Source: an uncultured Acholeplasmatales bacterium (GTDB lineage Bacteria > Bacillota_I > Bacilli_A > Acholeplasmatales > Anaeroplasmataceae). Taken from it: a DNA stretch of 64,000 nucleotides. The notes under the pieces were generated by a model, which saw nothing but the letters and a program-made list of their open reading frames with translations, had not been told where the DNA came from and made no database searches. Made by a program: the position numbers and the translations under genes. Shown here in pieces: positions 27,281-36,715 of the stretch (position 1 is the first letter of the stretch; every line of letters begins with the position of its first letter). The stretch spans positions 62,001 to 126,000 of the forward strand of contig CALUXS010000004.1 of the NCBI GenBank assembly GCA_944324805.1, written 5' to 3'.

Positions 27281-28786
27281 TTAGATAAAATTATTCTTTT
27301 CTAATTCTTCTTTGACACTTTTATTTAAATCATAGAAGGCTGAACAACTAACAGAGAAATTTTTTATTCCTATTTCCATAAAGTGTTTATTGGCTTTAGG
27401 AATAGCAGCTAACTCACCACATACAGATAAACATTTACCAGTTTTATTACAAAATGCAACAACCAATTTTAGTTTTTCTAGTAAATCATTTAAATAATCT
27501 AAAACTCCATCTTTTATTTCATCTCTTCTTATTTGATAGAGTTCCATCGTTAAATCATTAGTTCCAATACTAAAAAAATCAGCTTCTGTAAATTCCTCAA
27601 TGTGAAGTAATGCTTGTTTCGTTTCAAGCATCATACCAATCATTATATGATTAGTATCATTTATTTCTTTTTTAATTCTTAAAACCCAGTCTTTAAGATA
27701 ATTAAACTCTTCCTTAGTTTCAACCATAGGAAACATTATTCGCATATTTCCATATAGATTACTAGCTAGCAAGGCTTTTATTTGATTCTCAAATAATTCT
27801 TTATTATTTACATAATTTAAAAAACCTTTTTTATGCGTTTTAATATATGAAATTTGCTTATCATCACCAACATCAAAGGTTCTAAAACAAATAGGCTTAT
27901 CACCAAGCATCTTTACTGCCTCAGTATAAATCTCTTTTTGTTCTAAAAAACCTAATGGTCTATTCTCATGCATGAACATAAATTCTGTTCTATATAAGCC
28001 AATTCCATCACAGCCATAACGTTTTACCTTTTTAATTTCTTCATTACCAAATACATTAGCAAGTAAAAGCATTCCTTCATGTGCTACTACCTCAAAGCTA
28101 TTACGCTCATTAGATAACTTAGTTATTTCATCTACTAATGCCTTATTAGGCTTTGTAACAACTATTTTTCTTCTTGTATCAATAACTATATTATCATCTT
28201 CTATATAACTAATATTGTCAGTCGTTACAAATGGGATTTCATACGATCTAGCTAATATGGCTCCATGAGACATATACCCAGCTTTTTTAGCAACTATACC
28301 TACTATTATATGCTTATACTCTAATAAAAAGGTTGGCATTAGCTCATCAGTCACTAAAATAAAAGGTTCATTTGGTATTTTAGCTTTTTTATTAGCTAAA
28401 ATTCTTACTACTCTTCTTTTTATATCCTCTAAGTCATAGATTCTTTCTTGTAAATATGTACTAGATGATGATAAAAGATTTTTCTTATATTCATCAAAAA
28501 CTAATTTTATACTTTCAAGGGCACAAAGTTTTTTGTCTTCAATTAGTTTAAAAGCATTTTTCTTTAAAACAGGATCTAAAAGAATCATTCTTTGAATAGA
28601 AAAGTACTCTTCTAAATCTCCTTTTTTATCAAGCTCAGACAAAGCTTTATTTAAAGCAGTATCTAGTTTTTGTTTTTCTGTCTCTTCACCCTCATATATA
28701 TTTTTACAATCTATTATTCCTCTATTAATGTAAGTCTTACCATATGCATAACCTTCCGAAATAACATCTACTAAAATTGTCTTCAT
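27281..28786 (-). CDS. ptsI: PTS enzyme I-like phosphotransferase
   Basis: 501 residues from the ATG at 28786; the codon at 28801 is TTG and lies before the GGTGG site. Motifs of enzyme I are in order: A-Y-G-K near residue 15, G-Y-M-S-H-G-A-I-L-A-R-S with the phospho-His near residue 180, G-C-D-G-I-G-L-Y-R-T-E-F-M-F-M, R-T-F-D-V-G-D-D-K, I-M-F-P-M-V-E-T, F-F-S-I-G-T-N-D-L-T and V-C-G-E-L-A (catalytic Cys). It transfers phosphate from PEP to HPr. It is about 70 residues shorter than typical EI and no HPr gene is in the window, so a diverged or specialised EI is possible. Confidence 0.85.
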   Translation of the reverse strand: MKTILVDVISEGYAYGKTYINRGIIDCKNIYEGEETEKQKLDTALNKALSELDKKGDLEEYFSIQRMILLDPVLKKNAFKLIEDKKLCALESIKLVFDEYKKNLLSSSSTYLQERIYDLEDIKRRVVRILANKKAKIPNEPFILVTDELMPTFLLEYKHIIVGIVAKKAGYMSHGAILARSYEIPFVTTDNISYIEDDNIVIDTRRKIVVTKPNKALVDEITKLSNERNSFEVVAHEGMLLLANVFGNEEIKKVKRYGCDGIGLYRTEFMFMHENRPLGFLEQKEIYTEAVKMLGDKPICFRTFDVGDDKQISYIKTHKKGFLNYVNNKELFENQIKALLASNLYGNMRIMFPMVETKEEFNYLKDWVLRIKKEINDTNHIMIGMMLETKQALLHIEEFTEADFFSIGTNDLTMELYQIRRDEIKDGVLDYLNDLLEKLKLVVAFCNKTGKCLSVCGELAAIPKANKHFMEIGIKNFSVSCSAFYDLNKSVKEELEKNNFI

Positions 28787-28864
28787 TTTACCACCAATCA
28801 AAAATCAAAATCTTATTAATTAATATTCTACAATAACTAAATTAAAAAATAAACATTTTTCACA

Positions 28865-29872
28865 TTATTTTACTAGTGACTCTATTCTTTCCCATATCTC
28901 ATCTAAGACAGGTATACCATTAACTAAGTTTTCTTTTCTAGTCTTAAATTCTTTTTCTCCAGGATAACGAATTTTTTTGTTTTCATCAATCAATACACTA
29001 TTTTTTATATCATCTAAAATAAGATTTATAACTTTATCATTTTCTACTTTAGAACTTTCAATTTCTGGATTTATAGCAATCATTATTTGCGATAATCCTG
29101 TTTCCTCTTCAAATGATGTTATTTTAGCTACTGAATTCCCCTTGCTTAAAACTGTAGCAATTAAATCTAAAGCAATAGAAAGACCTGAACCCTTCCAATA
29201 TCCAACTGGCAAAAACCTCCTTGTTTTTTCTATTTCAATAGGATCAACACTAAGATTACCATTAGAATCATATCCACCAGGATAAGGTAATTTTTCACCT
29301 TTTAATCTAGTTTCTTCAACCTTGCCATATGAATATTGACTTATAGCAAAATCTAGTATAAAATGCTCTTCATTACTTCTTGGCACACCAATTACCAAAG
29401 GGTTGTTACCAATTTTAGGATCTTTTCCACCCCAAGCTGGCATATTAGCAATAGTATTTGACCAACAAATGCCAATCATACCATTCTTACAAGCCTGCCA
29501 ACCATAAGTTCCTCCTCTAAGCCAATGATTGTTATTCCCAAGAGCAACTATTCCTATTCCATTTTCTTTAGCTAACTCACATGCTCTAGACATTGCAATA
29601 TACGCATTAAGTGGGCCAAAGCCACGGTTACCATTCCATCTTTCAAAGGAACCAAAAGCAAATTCTTTAGTTGCTGTTTTACTTGGATCAATTAATTTCT
29701 TGTCTAATAATTCTATTATTTTAGGAAATCTATTTACACCATGTGTATATACTCCATCTAGACTATTATCCGCAAAAATTGTAGCTGCCTTTTTGGCATT
29801 TTCCTTTGTAAAACCTCTACTTATTAGTATTCCTTCAAACTTTGTTAATAAATCTTCGTATTTAATCCGCAT
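28865..29872 (-). CDS. dlgD: 2,3-diketo-L-gulonate reductase (Ldh2 family)
   Basis: 335 residues of the malate/L-lactate dehydrogenase-2 fold (NAD-dependent). It matches E. coli YiaK/DlgD blocks: S-L-D-G-V-Y-T-H-G-V-N-R-F-P (catalytic His), G-I-G-I-V-A-L-G-N-N-N-H-W-L-R-G-G-T-Y-G-W-Q-A, G-I-C-W-S-N-T-I-A and P-V-G-Y-W-K-G-S-G-L-S-I. It reduces 2,3-diketo-L-gulonate to 3-dehydro-L-gulonate in ascorbate or related acid-sugar catabolism. It stands alone here, without the other yia genes. Close relatives with other acid-sugar substrates are possible. Confidence 0.88.
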   Translation of the reverse strand: MRIKYEDLLTKFEGILISRGFTKENAKKAATIFADNSLDGVYTHGVNRFPKIIELLDKKLIDPSKTATKEFAFGSFERWNGNRGFGPLNAYIAMSRACELAKENGIGIVALGNNNHWLRGGTYGWQACKNGMIGICWSNTIANMPAWGGKDPKIGNNPLVIGVPRSNEEHFILDFAISQYSYGKVEETRLKGEKLPYPGGYDSNGNLSVDPIEIEKTRRFLPVGYWKGSGLSIALDLIATVLSKGNSVAKITSFEEETGLSQIMIAINPEIESSKVENDKVINLILDDIKNSVLIDENKKIRYPGEKEFKTRKENLVNGIPVLDEIWERIESLVK

Positions 29873-29926
29873 TTTAGACCTCCTATATAATTTTTATCCT
29901 AATTTAATTATATAATATTTATAACA

Positions 29927-30268
29927 TTATTTAAATGCATATTTATCGACAATATCAATTTTATAAATACTTCTAACATCTATTTTTTGTTTAACAATTA
30001 CTAGTTGCTTATTAATATAATCTATTTTACTTAATACGCCTCTTACTACTTCCTCGTTTTTTAGTTTTTCATTATAATACAAAATTTCTACTAACATACC
30101 TATTTGTATTTCTTTTAGCTTATAATCAAGTTCTTCAAGACTATCCTTTGTAAGAATTTTCTTTTCGACTTTGTATGAGCTAGCCTCATTTAATAATTCC
30201 CTAAAGCCCTTTAAGGCATCATAGGGCATAAATATTTTGGCCCTTTTATTTAATTCCATTTTCTGCAT
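29927..30268 (-). CDS. YolD-like protein
   Basis: 113 residues. The start has GGAGG 5 bases upstream. The sequence K-R-A-K-I-F-M-P-Y-D-A-L-K-G-F near the N-terminus is the YolD signature (usually R-x-x-x-K-W-x-x-M-x-L-x-E-H). YolD-like proteins are nearly always paired with a Y-family polymerase in Firmicutes; their role is unclear. Its reading frame overlaps the polymerase gene by 23 bases. Confidence 0.78.
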   Translation of the reverse strand: MQKMELNKRAKIFMPYDALKGFRELLNEASSYKVEKKILTKDSLEELDYKLKEIQIGMLVEILYYNEKLKNEEVVRGVLSKIDYINKQLVIVKQKIDVRSIYKIDIVDKYAFK

Positions 30269-31514
30269 TATGTCCTCCTATAAGCTTATTTCTTTCTTTT
30301 GTTGTTGCTCCTTCTAATAAATCCATTCCTTTGATTATAGAATTTTTACCATAACGTTCTTTTATTTCATTAATAGTTTGCGCTAATTTCTTTTCTCTTT
30401 CTACTTTTTTTATATCTGTAAACAAGTCATAATATTCATATTTTTCAGGTAACAAATTGCTAAAATTAATTCCAATTCTTCTTATTTTTTCACCTTTATT
30501 AGTTGTTTTTACAAATATTTCTTCAAAGTATGATATAAGCATATTAAATGTATTAGTGGCTACTGATAATTTTTTAGATCCTCCTGTTGCTGAAATATTT
30601 TCATTAGAATAACCTATGATTAAACTAACTCTATTTGTTACTTCTTTTCTTTTTATAAGTTCTAAACTTGAAATTTCTACCATTTCCTTTAGAACTAACA
30701 AAGCTTTATCATATTCATAATCCGAAAAAAGTATCTGCGATGAATTTAAGGATTTATTTTTTGTCTTATAGTCTTTAATGTGCTTAATTGTAACTGTTTC
30801 TATACCATTAGCATGATCAATTAGTATTTCAGCATTAACACCAAATTCTTTATATAATATATTCTCATCACAAATGGCTATATCGTGCATATTAAAAATA
30901 TTGTACTTGGCTAATCTATTACTAGTTCCCTTTGCTATTTGCCAAAAATCAGTTAATGGTTCATGGTACCATAGTGTTTCTTTAAATCTTGTTTCATCAA
31001 GATAGCCAATATTATCATTGCTATGCTTAGCTGTAATATCTAATGCAACTTTTGCTAAAAATAAATTAGTACCAATTCCAGCTGTAGCTACTAATCCTAA
31101 ACGATTGTAAATTTCTTTTAATAATCTTTTAGCAAATAAAATAGGAGTTGTATTATAAAGTAAAAGATATTCTGTAATATCTAGAAACATTTCATCTATA
31201 GAGTAAGGATGTATATCTTCTTTAGCAACATATTCTAAATATATCTTGTATATTTTCAAAGAATATTCCATATAGAGTTTCATTTGTGGTTTTGCTTCTA
31301 TATATTTTATATTTTTAGGAATTTCAAATATTCGACATCTATTTTTTATTCCAAGCTTTTTCAAGGCTGGAGTTATTGCTAAACAAATAGCACCTTTACC
31401 TCTTGTACTATCTGCAACTACCAAATTTGTAGTAAAAGGATCTAAGCCTCTAATTACACATTCTACAGAAGCATAAAAAGTTTTTAAATCTATGCATAAG
31501 TAATATCTAGCCAT
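30246..31514 (-). CDS. Y-family DNA polymerase (UvrX/DinP-like)
   Basis: 422 residues from the ATG at 31514. The N-terminal catalytic motif C-I-D-L-K-T-F-Y-A-S-V-E has the metal-binding Asp and steric-gate aromatic. Y-S-I-D-E-M-F-L-D-I-T near residue 103 is the second catalytic motif. A thumb HhH segment and little-finger domain follow. Such enzymes copy damaged DNA with low fidelity. Length and YolD pairing suggest the UvrX/YqjW type. No LexA box of the CGAAC-N4-GTTCG type was seen upstream. Confidence 0.92.
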   Translation of the reverse strand: MARYYLCIDLKTFYASVECVIRGLDPFTTNLVVADSTRGKGAICLAITPALKKLGIKNRCRIFEIPKNIKYIEAKPQMKLYMEYSLKIYKIYLEYVAKEDIHPYSIDEMFLDITEYLLLYNTTPILFAKRLLKEIYNRLGLVATAGIGTNLFLAKVALDITAKHSNDNIGYLDETRFKETLWYHEPLTDFWQIAKGTSNRLAKYNIFNMHDIAICDENILYKEFGVNAEILIDHANGIETVTIKHIKDYKTKNKSLNSSQILFSDYEYDKALLVLKEMVEISSLELIKRKEVTNRVSLIIGYSNENISATGGSKKLSVATNTFNMLISYFEEIFVKTTNKGEKIRRIGINFSNLLPEKYEYYDLFTDIKKVEREKKLAQTINEIKERYGKNSIIKGMDLLEGATTKERNKLIGGHNAENGIK

Positions 31515-31719
31515 CAAAATCACCATCCTATATTTTTATTCTAGCAACAATTTTATTAATTTTAAGCATTGACTTTATAGCTATTTTAGACTTTAAAAAC
31601 TTACTTTTTTAGCATTTGGCTTTGTTATAAGATAAATTGTTTTTTTATCTTTTTTTCTTTTGAAAAAAGGTATGTAAGCGAGAAAAAACACACTTTTATA
31701 GATGGTTTTAACATTAAAA
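31515..31719. other. AT-rich intergenic region without a gene
   Basis: About 200 bases between the polymerase start and the folT terminator. It is T-rich on the plus strand. A TGTAAGCG half-site near 31672 lacks the second half of the LacI/CcpA-type palindrome. No clear promoter consensus and no ORF with a ribosome binding site were found. Confidence 0.5.
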
Positions 31720-31760
31720 AAAGAAGGAAAATACCTTTAGTTAAAGGATTTTCCTTCTTT
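31713..31760 (-). terminator. folT terminator
   Basis: AAAGAAGGAAAAT (31720-31732) pairs with ATTTTCCTTCTTT (31748-31760); seven T follow on the minus strand. Confidence 0.85.
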
Positions 31761-32977
31761 TAGAAAAGCATAATATTATCTGAAACTTTTTTATCTATTA
31801 ATCCAACTCTTGCTAGAGGGTTAGAGATAAAAATAAATAATAGATAAAGCATAATTGATTGTGGTATAAGATAAATTAAATTCTTAGGCAAAGAAATAAA
31901 GAACACATAGCTTATATAACCTGAAAAGTCTAAGCCATATATAATTTTCCACCAAAATGATCCTATTAAAACATTAATAAATAAATTTACAAAAACTCTT
32001 GCCCAAAGGCATTTTGTAAATGTTATTTTAGTTTTATAAAAACAAATACCATAAATAAAGCCTGCTAATAATGAATCTAGCATATAGCCTGGAAAATAAG
32101 CGTATCCATTAGGAAATAAAAAATAACCTAAATTATCAGATAGTATTCCAATTACAATACCTGCTAAAGGTCCATAGCAAGCTGAAATAATAGCAAAAAA
32201 CAAATATCCAAACCCTATTCCTAAACTCCCAAAACCAGATGGGATAGGTATTAATTTAGATGCCATCATTAAGGCAAATAAGACACTTATAAAGGCTATA
32301 TTTTTAACCTTTTTAAAAAATAAAGTTGAATCTTGCCAATATTTTTTATGAAATGGTGTTTTAAAGATATTTATATTATCACTAATATCAGTTACTTCTT
32401 TTAAACTTCCTTTTCTATACATTATATAGTAAGTTATTAAAAAAACTAGTGCTGTTATGCCAAAAGAAATCGCTCCTACTATAAATGGATTAACATAATT
32501 ACATGAATTAACTTGAACAAATGTTGTTTCAATCTCTCCATAACCTAAAAACAAATTAAAGTATGTTTTTACTCTATCTGAAGCATAATTAACACTGCCA
32601 TCACTTGTACGAGCTAAATTTTTAAAATAACTTTGTTTAATAGAAAGAACATAAATTCCATCACCATCACTTCTAAGTTTAGCCGTCTTAAGCATTTCTT
32701 CATAATTAATTTTGGCATAGCTAATCTTCTTACCCTCTATTTGACCACTACTAACTAATGAGTTATACTCTTCAATTTCTTTTATTACATCATCATAATA
32801 ACTCTTTTCTAATATATAACTTGGTTCAGATGTAGCACTGAAGCTATATTCATATCTAGCAACTAAATTATTATATCCGTAGTCACAAAGAAAATAACCT
32901 AAAATGCCAAACAATAAAAGTAATGTCAATAAGCTGAATTTAATTTTATTGATTGACCGCAAAAAATTTATAAACAT
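31760..32977 (-). CDS. folT: Folate ECF transporter S-component with N-terminal extension
   Basis: 405 residues from the ATG at 32977, with AGGAGG 9 bases upstream; the longer frame runs through the riboswitch and is not used. The C-terminal part (about 225-400) is a six-helix ECF S-component with P-I-P-S-G-F-G-S-L-G-I-G and G-P-L-A-G-I-V-I-G-I-L-S-D-N-L-G. A THF riboswitch in the leader identifies the substrate as folate. Unusually, an N-terminal helix (about 14-33), an extracytoplasmic stretch of about 135 residues and a second helix (about 175-200) precede it, doubling the normal length of about 180. The energising EcfA/EcfT must be encoded elsewhere. Confidence 0.9.
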   Translation of the reverse strand: MFINFLRSINKIKFSLLTLLLLFGILGYFLCDYGYNNLVARYEYSFSATSEPSYILEKSYYDDVIKEIEEYNSLVSSGQIEGKKISYAKINYEEMLKTAKLRSDGDGIYVLSIKQSYFKNLARTSDGSVNYASDRVKTYFNLFLGYGEIETTFVQVNSCNYVNPFIVGAISFGITALVFLITYYIMYRKGSLKEVTDISDNINIFKTPFHKKYWQDSTLFFKKVKNIAFISVLFALMMASKLIPIPSGFGSLGIGFGYLFFAIISACYGPLAGIVIGILSDNLGYFLFPNGYAYFPGYMLDSLLAGFIYGICFYKTKITFTKCLWARVFVNLFINVLIGSFWWKIIYGLDFSGYISYVFFISLPKNLIYLIPQSIMLYLLFIFISNPLARVGLIDKKVSDNIMLF

Positions 32978-33019
32978 AAAAAAAGACCTCCTCTTTAGAG
33001 ATCCACCATAAAATAATAC

Positions 33020-33106
33020 AGCGGATACGCAAAAGCACCGCCACCATTTGGTGTTCGTCCATACCATATTCCCATGGAATGGCACTTAACGCACTTTTGC
33101 TACTCT
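33020..33106 (-). ncRNA. Tetrahydrofolate (THF) riboswitch
   Basis: On the minus strand it runs from AGAGTAGC to TATCCGCT and carries the conserved THF-I segments GCGTTAAGTGCC, GGGA, GGACGAA, GGCGGTGC and CCGCT. P1 pairs AGAGTAG-side with the CCGCT-side in the usual way. It lies 43 bases before folT. No T-run follows, so control is probably at translation, with the AGGAGG site partly paired by the upstream TCTCT. Confidence 0.92.
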
Positions 33107-33122
33107 GTTTTAATACCTCTTG

Positions 33123-33151
33123 ATTATATCTTATAATCTTTAAAAAAACAA
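33123..33151 (-). promoter_or_regulatory. folT promoter
   Basis: -35 TTGTTT (33146-33151), 17-bp spacer, consensus -10 TATAAT (33123-33128). Transcription starts just before the THF riboswitch. Confidence 0.7.
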
Positions 33152-33154
33152 CAT

Positions 33155-33181
33155 AAAAAAGAGGATGAATAAACATCCTCC
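33155..33181 (-). terminator. Terminator of the maltodextrin operon
   Basis: GAGGATG and CATCCTC form a 7-bp stem around a 6-base loop after malQ, followed by six T on the minus strand. Confidence 0.85.
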
Positions 33182-33189
33182 ATTTTATA

Positions 33190-34680
33190 TTAACGATTGT
33201 ATTTGTTTACTAATCGCTTTATTTTTTCTTTTAGTTCTTCATTTAATGAATTATTTTCTATTCTATAACTCCAATTAGATGTTGAAACTTGTGATGGAAG
33301 ATTCATACGTGATGAACCATCTTGACATAAATAATCCTGTACAGGGATAATAACCATCTTTGCAAGACTAGAAAATCCCAATTCAATTATTGCCCATACG
33401 ACATCTTTTGGATTATGACTATTAAGCTTAATTTTATACTTACTTAATTCATTTTCTAAGTCAGTAAAATAAATTGGTTTTTCCTTTTCAGACAAATCCA
33501 TAACATATTGTAATAAAGGCATATTGTCATGAGTTCCTGTGTAGGCAACATAATTCGAAGTATAATTACTTGGTTTATGTTCATTTTTTGGATTACCATC
33601 AAAGGCAAATTCCAAAATCTTCATTCCTGGATATTTTACATCATTCATTAACTTAATTACACCATCATCAATAACACCTAAATCTTCAGCAACGATGTTT
33701 AAATCAAGCATATCTTTGAATAAATCGAACTTAGGGCCATCAATCCAGGAACCATTACGTGCCGTAGTTTCATTAGAATCAATAGCATAAAAACGATCGA
33801 ATCCTCTAAAATGGTCTATTCTTAAAATATCAACAAACTTCATTGTATGATAAATTCTTTTCTTCCACCAACTATATCCATCATTTTTCATATATGTCCA
33901 ATTATAAACTGGATTCCCCCAAAGCTGACCATCTGCACTGAAGCAATCAGGTGGACATCCTGCCACCTTAGTCATTTCTAGTTTATCATTTAACATAAAC
34001 ATCTTAGGATATTTCCAAACCTCAACACTATCATATGCAATGTATAAAGGAATGTCTCCCATAATCTCTACACCTTTTAGTACCGCATATGCCTTTACTC
34101 GTTTCCATTGGTTAACAAAGACAAATTGTGTCCAAAGCCAAAATAGATATTCGTCATAATTTTCAGCTATAGCATTTTTTTCACAATCTAATGAATAGTA
34201 CTTATATTCGTTTGGCCATTCATACCATGCTTTATTCATAAACTTTTTCTTTAATGTCATAAATAAAGCAAAATCATTATACTCTTTCTCTTCTATAAAC
34301 CTTTTGAATTCATTGTCATTTTTATTAAATTTTTCAAAAGCACAACGTAATAGTGATATCTTATTGTTATATTGTTTATTAAAATCTACTCGAATTCCAT
34401 CACCAAAATCTACGTTTTCCACTTCTTCTTTATTTAATAAACCATCTGCAATTAATTCTTCTAAATCAATCATATAATAGTTTAAAGCTGTAGCTGCAAA
34501 AGATTGATATGGTGAATCACCATATCCAGTAGGCGTAATAGGTAATATTTGCCAAATCTTAAGCTTAGCTTCATACATAAAATCTATTAAATCATAGCAA
34601 GCCTTACCAAGTGTTCCTACACCATATTTTGATGGTAAAGATGTAATGTGAAGCAATAACCCCGCTTTTTTGCTATTCAT
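33190..34680 (-). CDS. malQ: 4-alpha-glucanotransferase (GH77)
   Basis: 496 residues, the usual length for amylomaltase. It begins A-G-L-L-L-H-I-T-S-L-P-S-x-Y-G-V-G-T-L-G. Catalytic motifs include R-I-D-H-F-R-G-F-D-R-F (nucleophile Asp), A-E-D-L-G-V-I (acid/base Glu near residue 343) and G-T-H-D-N-M-P (transition-state Asp). It disproportionates malto-oligosaccharides in the cytoplasm, making longer chains for glycogen phosphorylase and glucose. It is last in the transport operon. Confidence 0.96.
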   Translation of the reverse strand: MNSKKAGLLLHITSLPSKYGVGTLGKACYDLIDFMYEAKLKIWQILPITPTGYGDSPYQSFAATALNYYMIDLEELIADGLLNKEEVENVDFGDGIRVDFNKQYNNKISLLRCAFEKFNKNDNEFKRFIEEKEYNDFALFMTLKKKFMNKAWYEWPNEYKYYSLDCEKNAIAENYDEYLFWLWTQFVFVNQWKRVKAYAVLKGVEIMGDIPLYIAYDSVEVWKYPKMFMLNDKLEMTKVAGCPPDCFSADGQLWGNPVYNWTYMKNDGYSWWKKRIYHTMKFVDILRIDHFRGFDRFYAIDSNETTARNGSWIDGPKFDLFKDMLDLNIVAEDLGVIDDGVIKLMNDVKYPGMKILEFAFDGNPKNEHKPSNYTSNYVAYTGTHDNMPLLQYVMDLSEKEKPIYFTDLENELSKYKIKLNSHNPKDVVWAIIELGFSSLAKMVIIPVQDYLCQDGSSRMNLPSQVSTSNWSYRIENNSLNEELKEKIKRLVNKYNR

Positions 34681-34698
34681 TTAATTCACCCCAATAAA

Positions 34699-35826
34699 TT
34701 ATCTAATTCTTATAGTTGTTTTTGGATCAAAGAAATGAGCCTTTTCTAGGTCAAAATGTAATTTAACATTTTGATTTGGGTTGATAATATTAGCGGCTTT
34801 TATACGTGATATTACTTGACTGCCAGCAACATGGAAAATCAAGTTATATTCAAAGCCTAATAATTCAGCATTTTCAACCTTAATTGTTGCTACTCTTTCA
34901 TTATCTTCTAAATTATCTGCTGTAATATTTTCAGGTCTAATACCAAGAACAACTTCTTTATCAATATATTCATTTTTCTTTAAGATTTCAAATTTATCAT
35001 CATTCAATTTGATTTTAATATCTTCATTTGTGAAATAACCATCTTTAGTAACTTTACCATTAATAAAATTCATAGCAGGTGTTCCAATAAATCCAGCAAC
35101 GAACATATTTTCAGGCATATCATAAACTTCTTTTGGTGTACCAATTTGTTGAACAATACCATCATTCATAATTACAATTCTTGTAGCCATTGTCATAGCT
35201 TCAATTTGATCATGTGTTACGTAAATGAATGTTTTTTGTAAACGACGATGTAAATTAGTTATTTCTGTACGCATTTGAACTCTTAATTTAGCATCTAGAT
35301 TTGACAATGGTTCATCCATCAAAAATAAATCTACATCTCTAACAATTTCACGACCTACAGCAACACGTTGACGTTGACCGCCTGATAATGCTTTAGGTTT
35401 ACGATCTAAATACTCAGTTAAGCCAAGCATCTCTGCTACTTCTTTAATTCTCTTTTCTCTAGCTTCCTTAGTTTCTTTTCTACTTACCTTTTTGCCAGGA
35501 ACATTTGGAAACTTCTTAATAATTAATGGGAATTCCATATTTTTGTATACTGTCATATTTGGATATAAAGCATAACTTTGGAAAACCATTGCTAAATTTC
35601 TATCCCCTGGCAACAAATTATTAACTACCTTACCATCAAACAATAGCTCACCTGCTGTAATACTTTCAAGACCAGCAATCATACGTAATGTCGTAGATTT
35701 ACCACAACCAGATGGACCAACAAAAACAATAAATTCCTTATCATTAATTGTCAAATTGAAATCTTTAACTACTTCTATTCCATTTTTATCATAAACTTTT
35801 TTAATGTGTTTTAACTCGATAACCAT
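34699..35826 (-). CDS. msmX: ABC transporter ATPase, MsmX/UgpC/MalK type
   Basis: 375 residues. Walker [10 protein letters not shown] (near residue 37), signature A-L-S-G-G-Q-R-Q-R (near residue 147), Walker B D-L-F-L-M-D-E-P and the H-loop Y-V-T-H-D are intact. A C-terminal TOBE/OB domain is present (about 245-375). This family powers many sugar importers. Being inside the operon, it probably serves the two permeases here, and it may also serve others. Confidence 0.95.
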   Translation of the reverse strand: MVIELKHIKKVYDKNGIEVVKDFNLTINDKEFIVFVGPSGCGKSTTLRMIAGLESITAGELLFDGKVVNNLLPGDRNLAMVFQSYALYPNMTVYKNMEFPLIIKKFPNVPGKKVSRKETKEAREKRIKEVAEMLGLTEYLDRKPKALSGGQRQRVAVGREIVRDVDLFLMDEPLSNLDAKLRVQMRTEITNLHRRLQKTFIYVTHDQIEAMTMATRIVIMNDGIVQQIGTPKEVYDMPENMFVAGFIGTPAMNFINGKVTKDGYFTNEDIKIKLNDDKFEILKKNEYIDKEVVLGIRPENITADNLEDNERVATIKVENAELLGFEYNLIFHVAGSQVISRIKAANIINPNQNVKLHFDLEKAHFFDPKTTIRIR

Positions 35827-35842
35827 ATCTATTTCCTCCCTT

Positions 35843-36715
35843 TTATCCTTTTACAGAACCAGCTGATAAACCATTTACCATAAACTTACTTAAACATAGA
35901 TATAAGATGATGATTGGAACAGCAATGAACATACTTCCCGCAGCAAAACGTGCAAATTGATCATCACCTAGTGTCATTAAACCAACCGCTACTGTGTATA
36001 AATCCTTTTGTTTTAATAACATTTTTGGAAGAATAAAATCACTCCAAGGGAAAGTAAAACTTGTAATAGCTGTATAAACAATCATTGGCTTTGCTATAGG
36101 TAAAGTTATTCTAGTAAATATTTGAAATCTATTAGCGCCATGCATAATTGCAGCCTCATCAATTTCATATGGTATAGTATCAAAGAAGCCCTTTTGAACC
36201 ATATAACCCATAGGAGCTCCTGCACTATAAATAAGAATTAATCCCCATAGGTTATTAATCATATTGAATTGGGTCATTAATAAATAAACTGCAATCATAC
36301 CCATAAATGATGGGAACATACCTAATATTAAAGTTAATTTCATCAATCTTTTACGAGATTTGAATTTTAATCTAGACATTGTATAAGCTGTTAAAATAGT
36401 TAAAAATGTACCAATTATGCAACTCATACTAGCTACTAATAATGTATTAGCAAACCATTTTGGATAATTATATAACTCAGTATCTGTAAACAAATTAATA
36501 AATGTTTGGAAACTATACCCCTTAGGGAAGAAACCATTAAAATCATAAATAGAACCACTACTACTAAATGAAGCTAATAATAGCCATAAAATAGGAAAGA
36601 AAAATATTACCGCTACAATTATTAATATAGCATAACTTATTATACCTGAAATAATTGTTCTAGAATTGATACGATTAATTTTAACCTTTGCAGGTTTTTC
36701 TACTATATTTTGCAT
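35843..36715 (-). CDS. malG: Sugar ABC transporter permease, MalG type
   Basis: 290 residues with six membrane helices. The EAA loop is [23 protein letters not shown] (near residue 190), which contacts the ATPase. The MalG subfamily ends with a short C-terminus, here G-L-S-A-G-S-V-K-G. Its start overlaps the malF stop by one base (TAATG), indicating coupled translation. Confidence 0.93.
   Translation of the reverse strand: MQNIVEKPAKVKINRINSRTIISGIISYAILIIVAVIFFFPILWLLLASFSSSGSIYDFNGFFPKGYSFQTFINLFTDTELYNYPKWFANTLLVASMSCIIGTFLTILTAYTMSRLKFKSRKRLMKLTLILGMFPSFMGMIAVYLLMTQFNMINNLWGLILIYSAGAPMGYMVQKGFFDTIPYEIDEAAIMHGANRFQIFTRITLPIAKPMIVYTAITSFTFPWSDFILPKMLLKQKDLYTVAVGLMTLGDDQFARFAAGSMFIAVPIIILYLCLSKFMVNGLSAGSVKG

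Noticed and set aside
31665-31690. TGTAAGCG as a LacI operator
   Set aside because: Only one half of the palindrome is present and no promoter lies nearby.
32978-33176. Longer N-terminus of folT and an ORF at 32946-33176
   Set aside because: Both run through the THF riboswitch, lack a ribosome binding site and have low-quality sequence.
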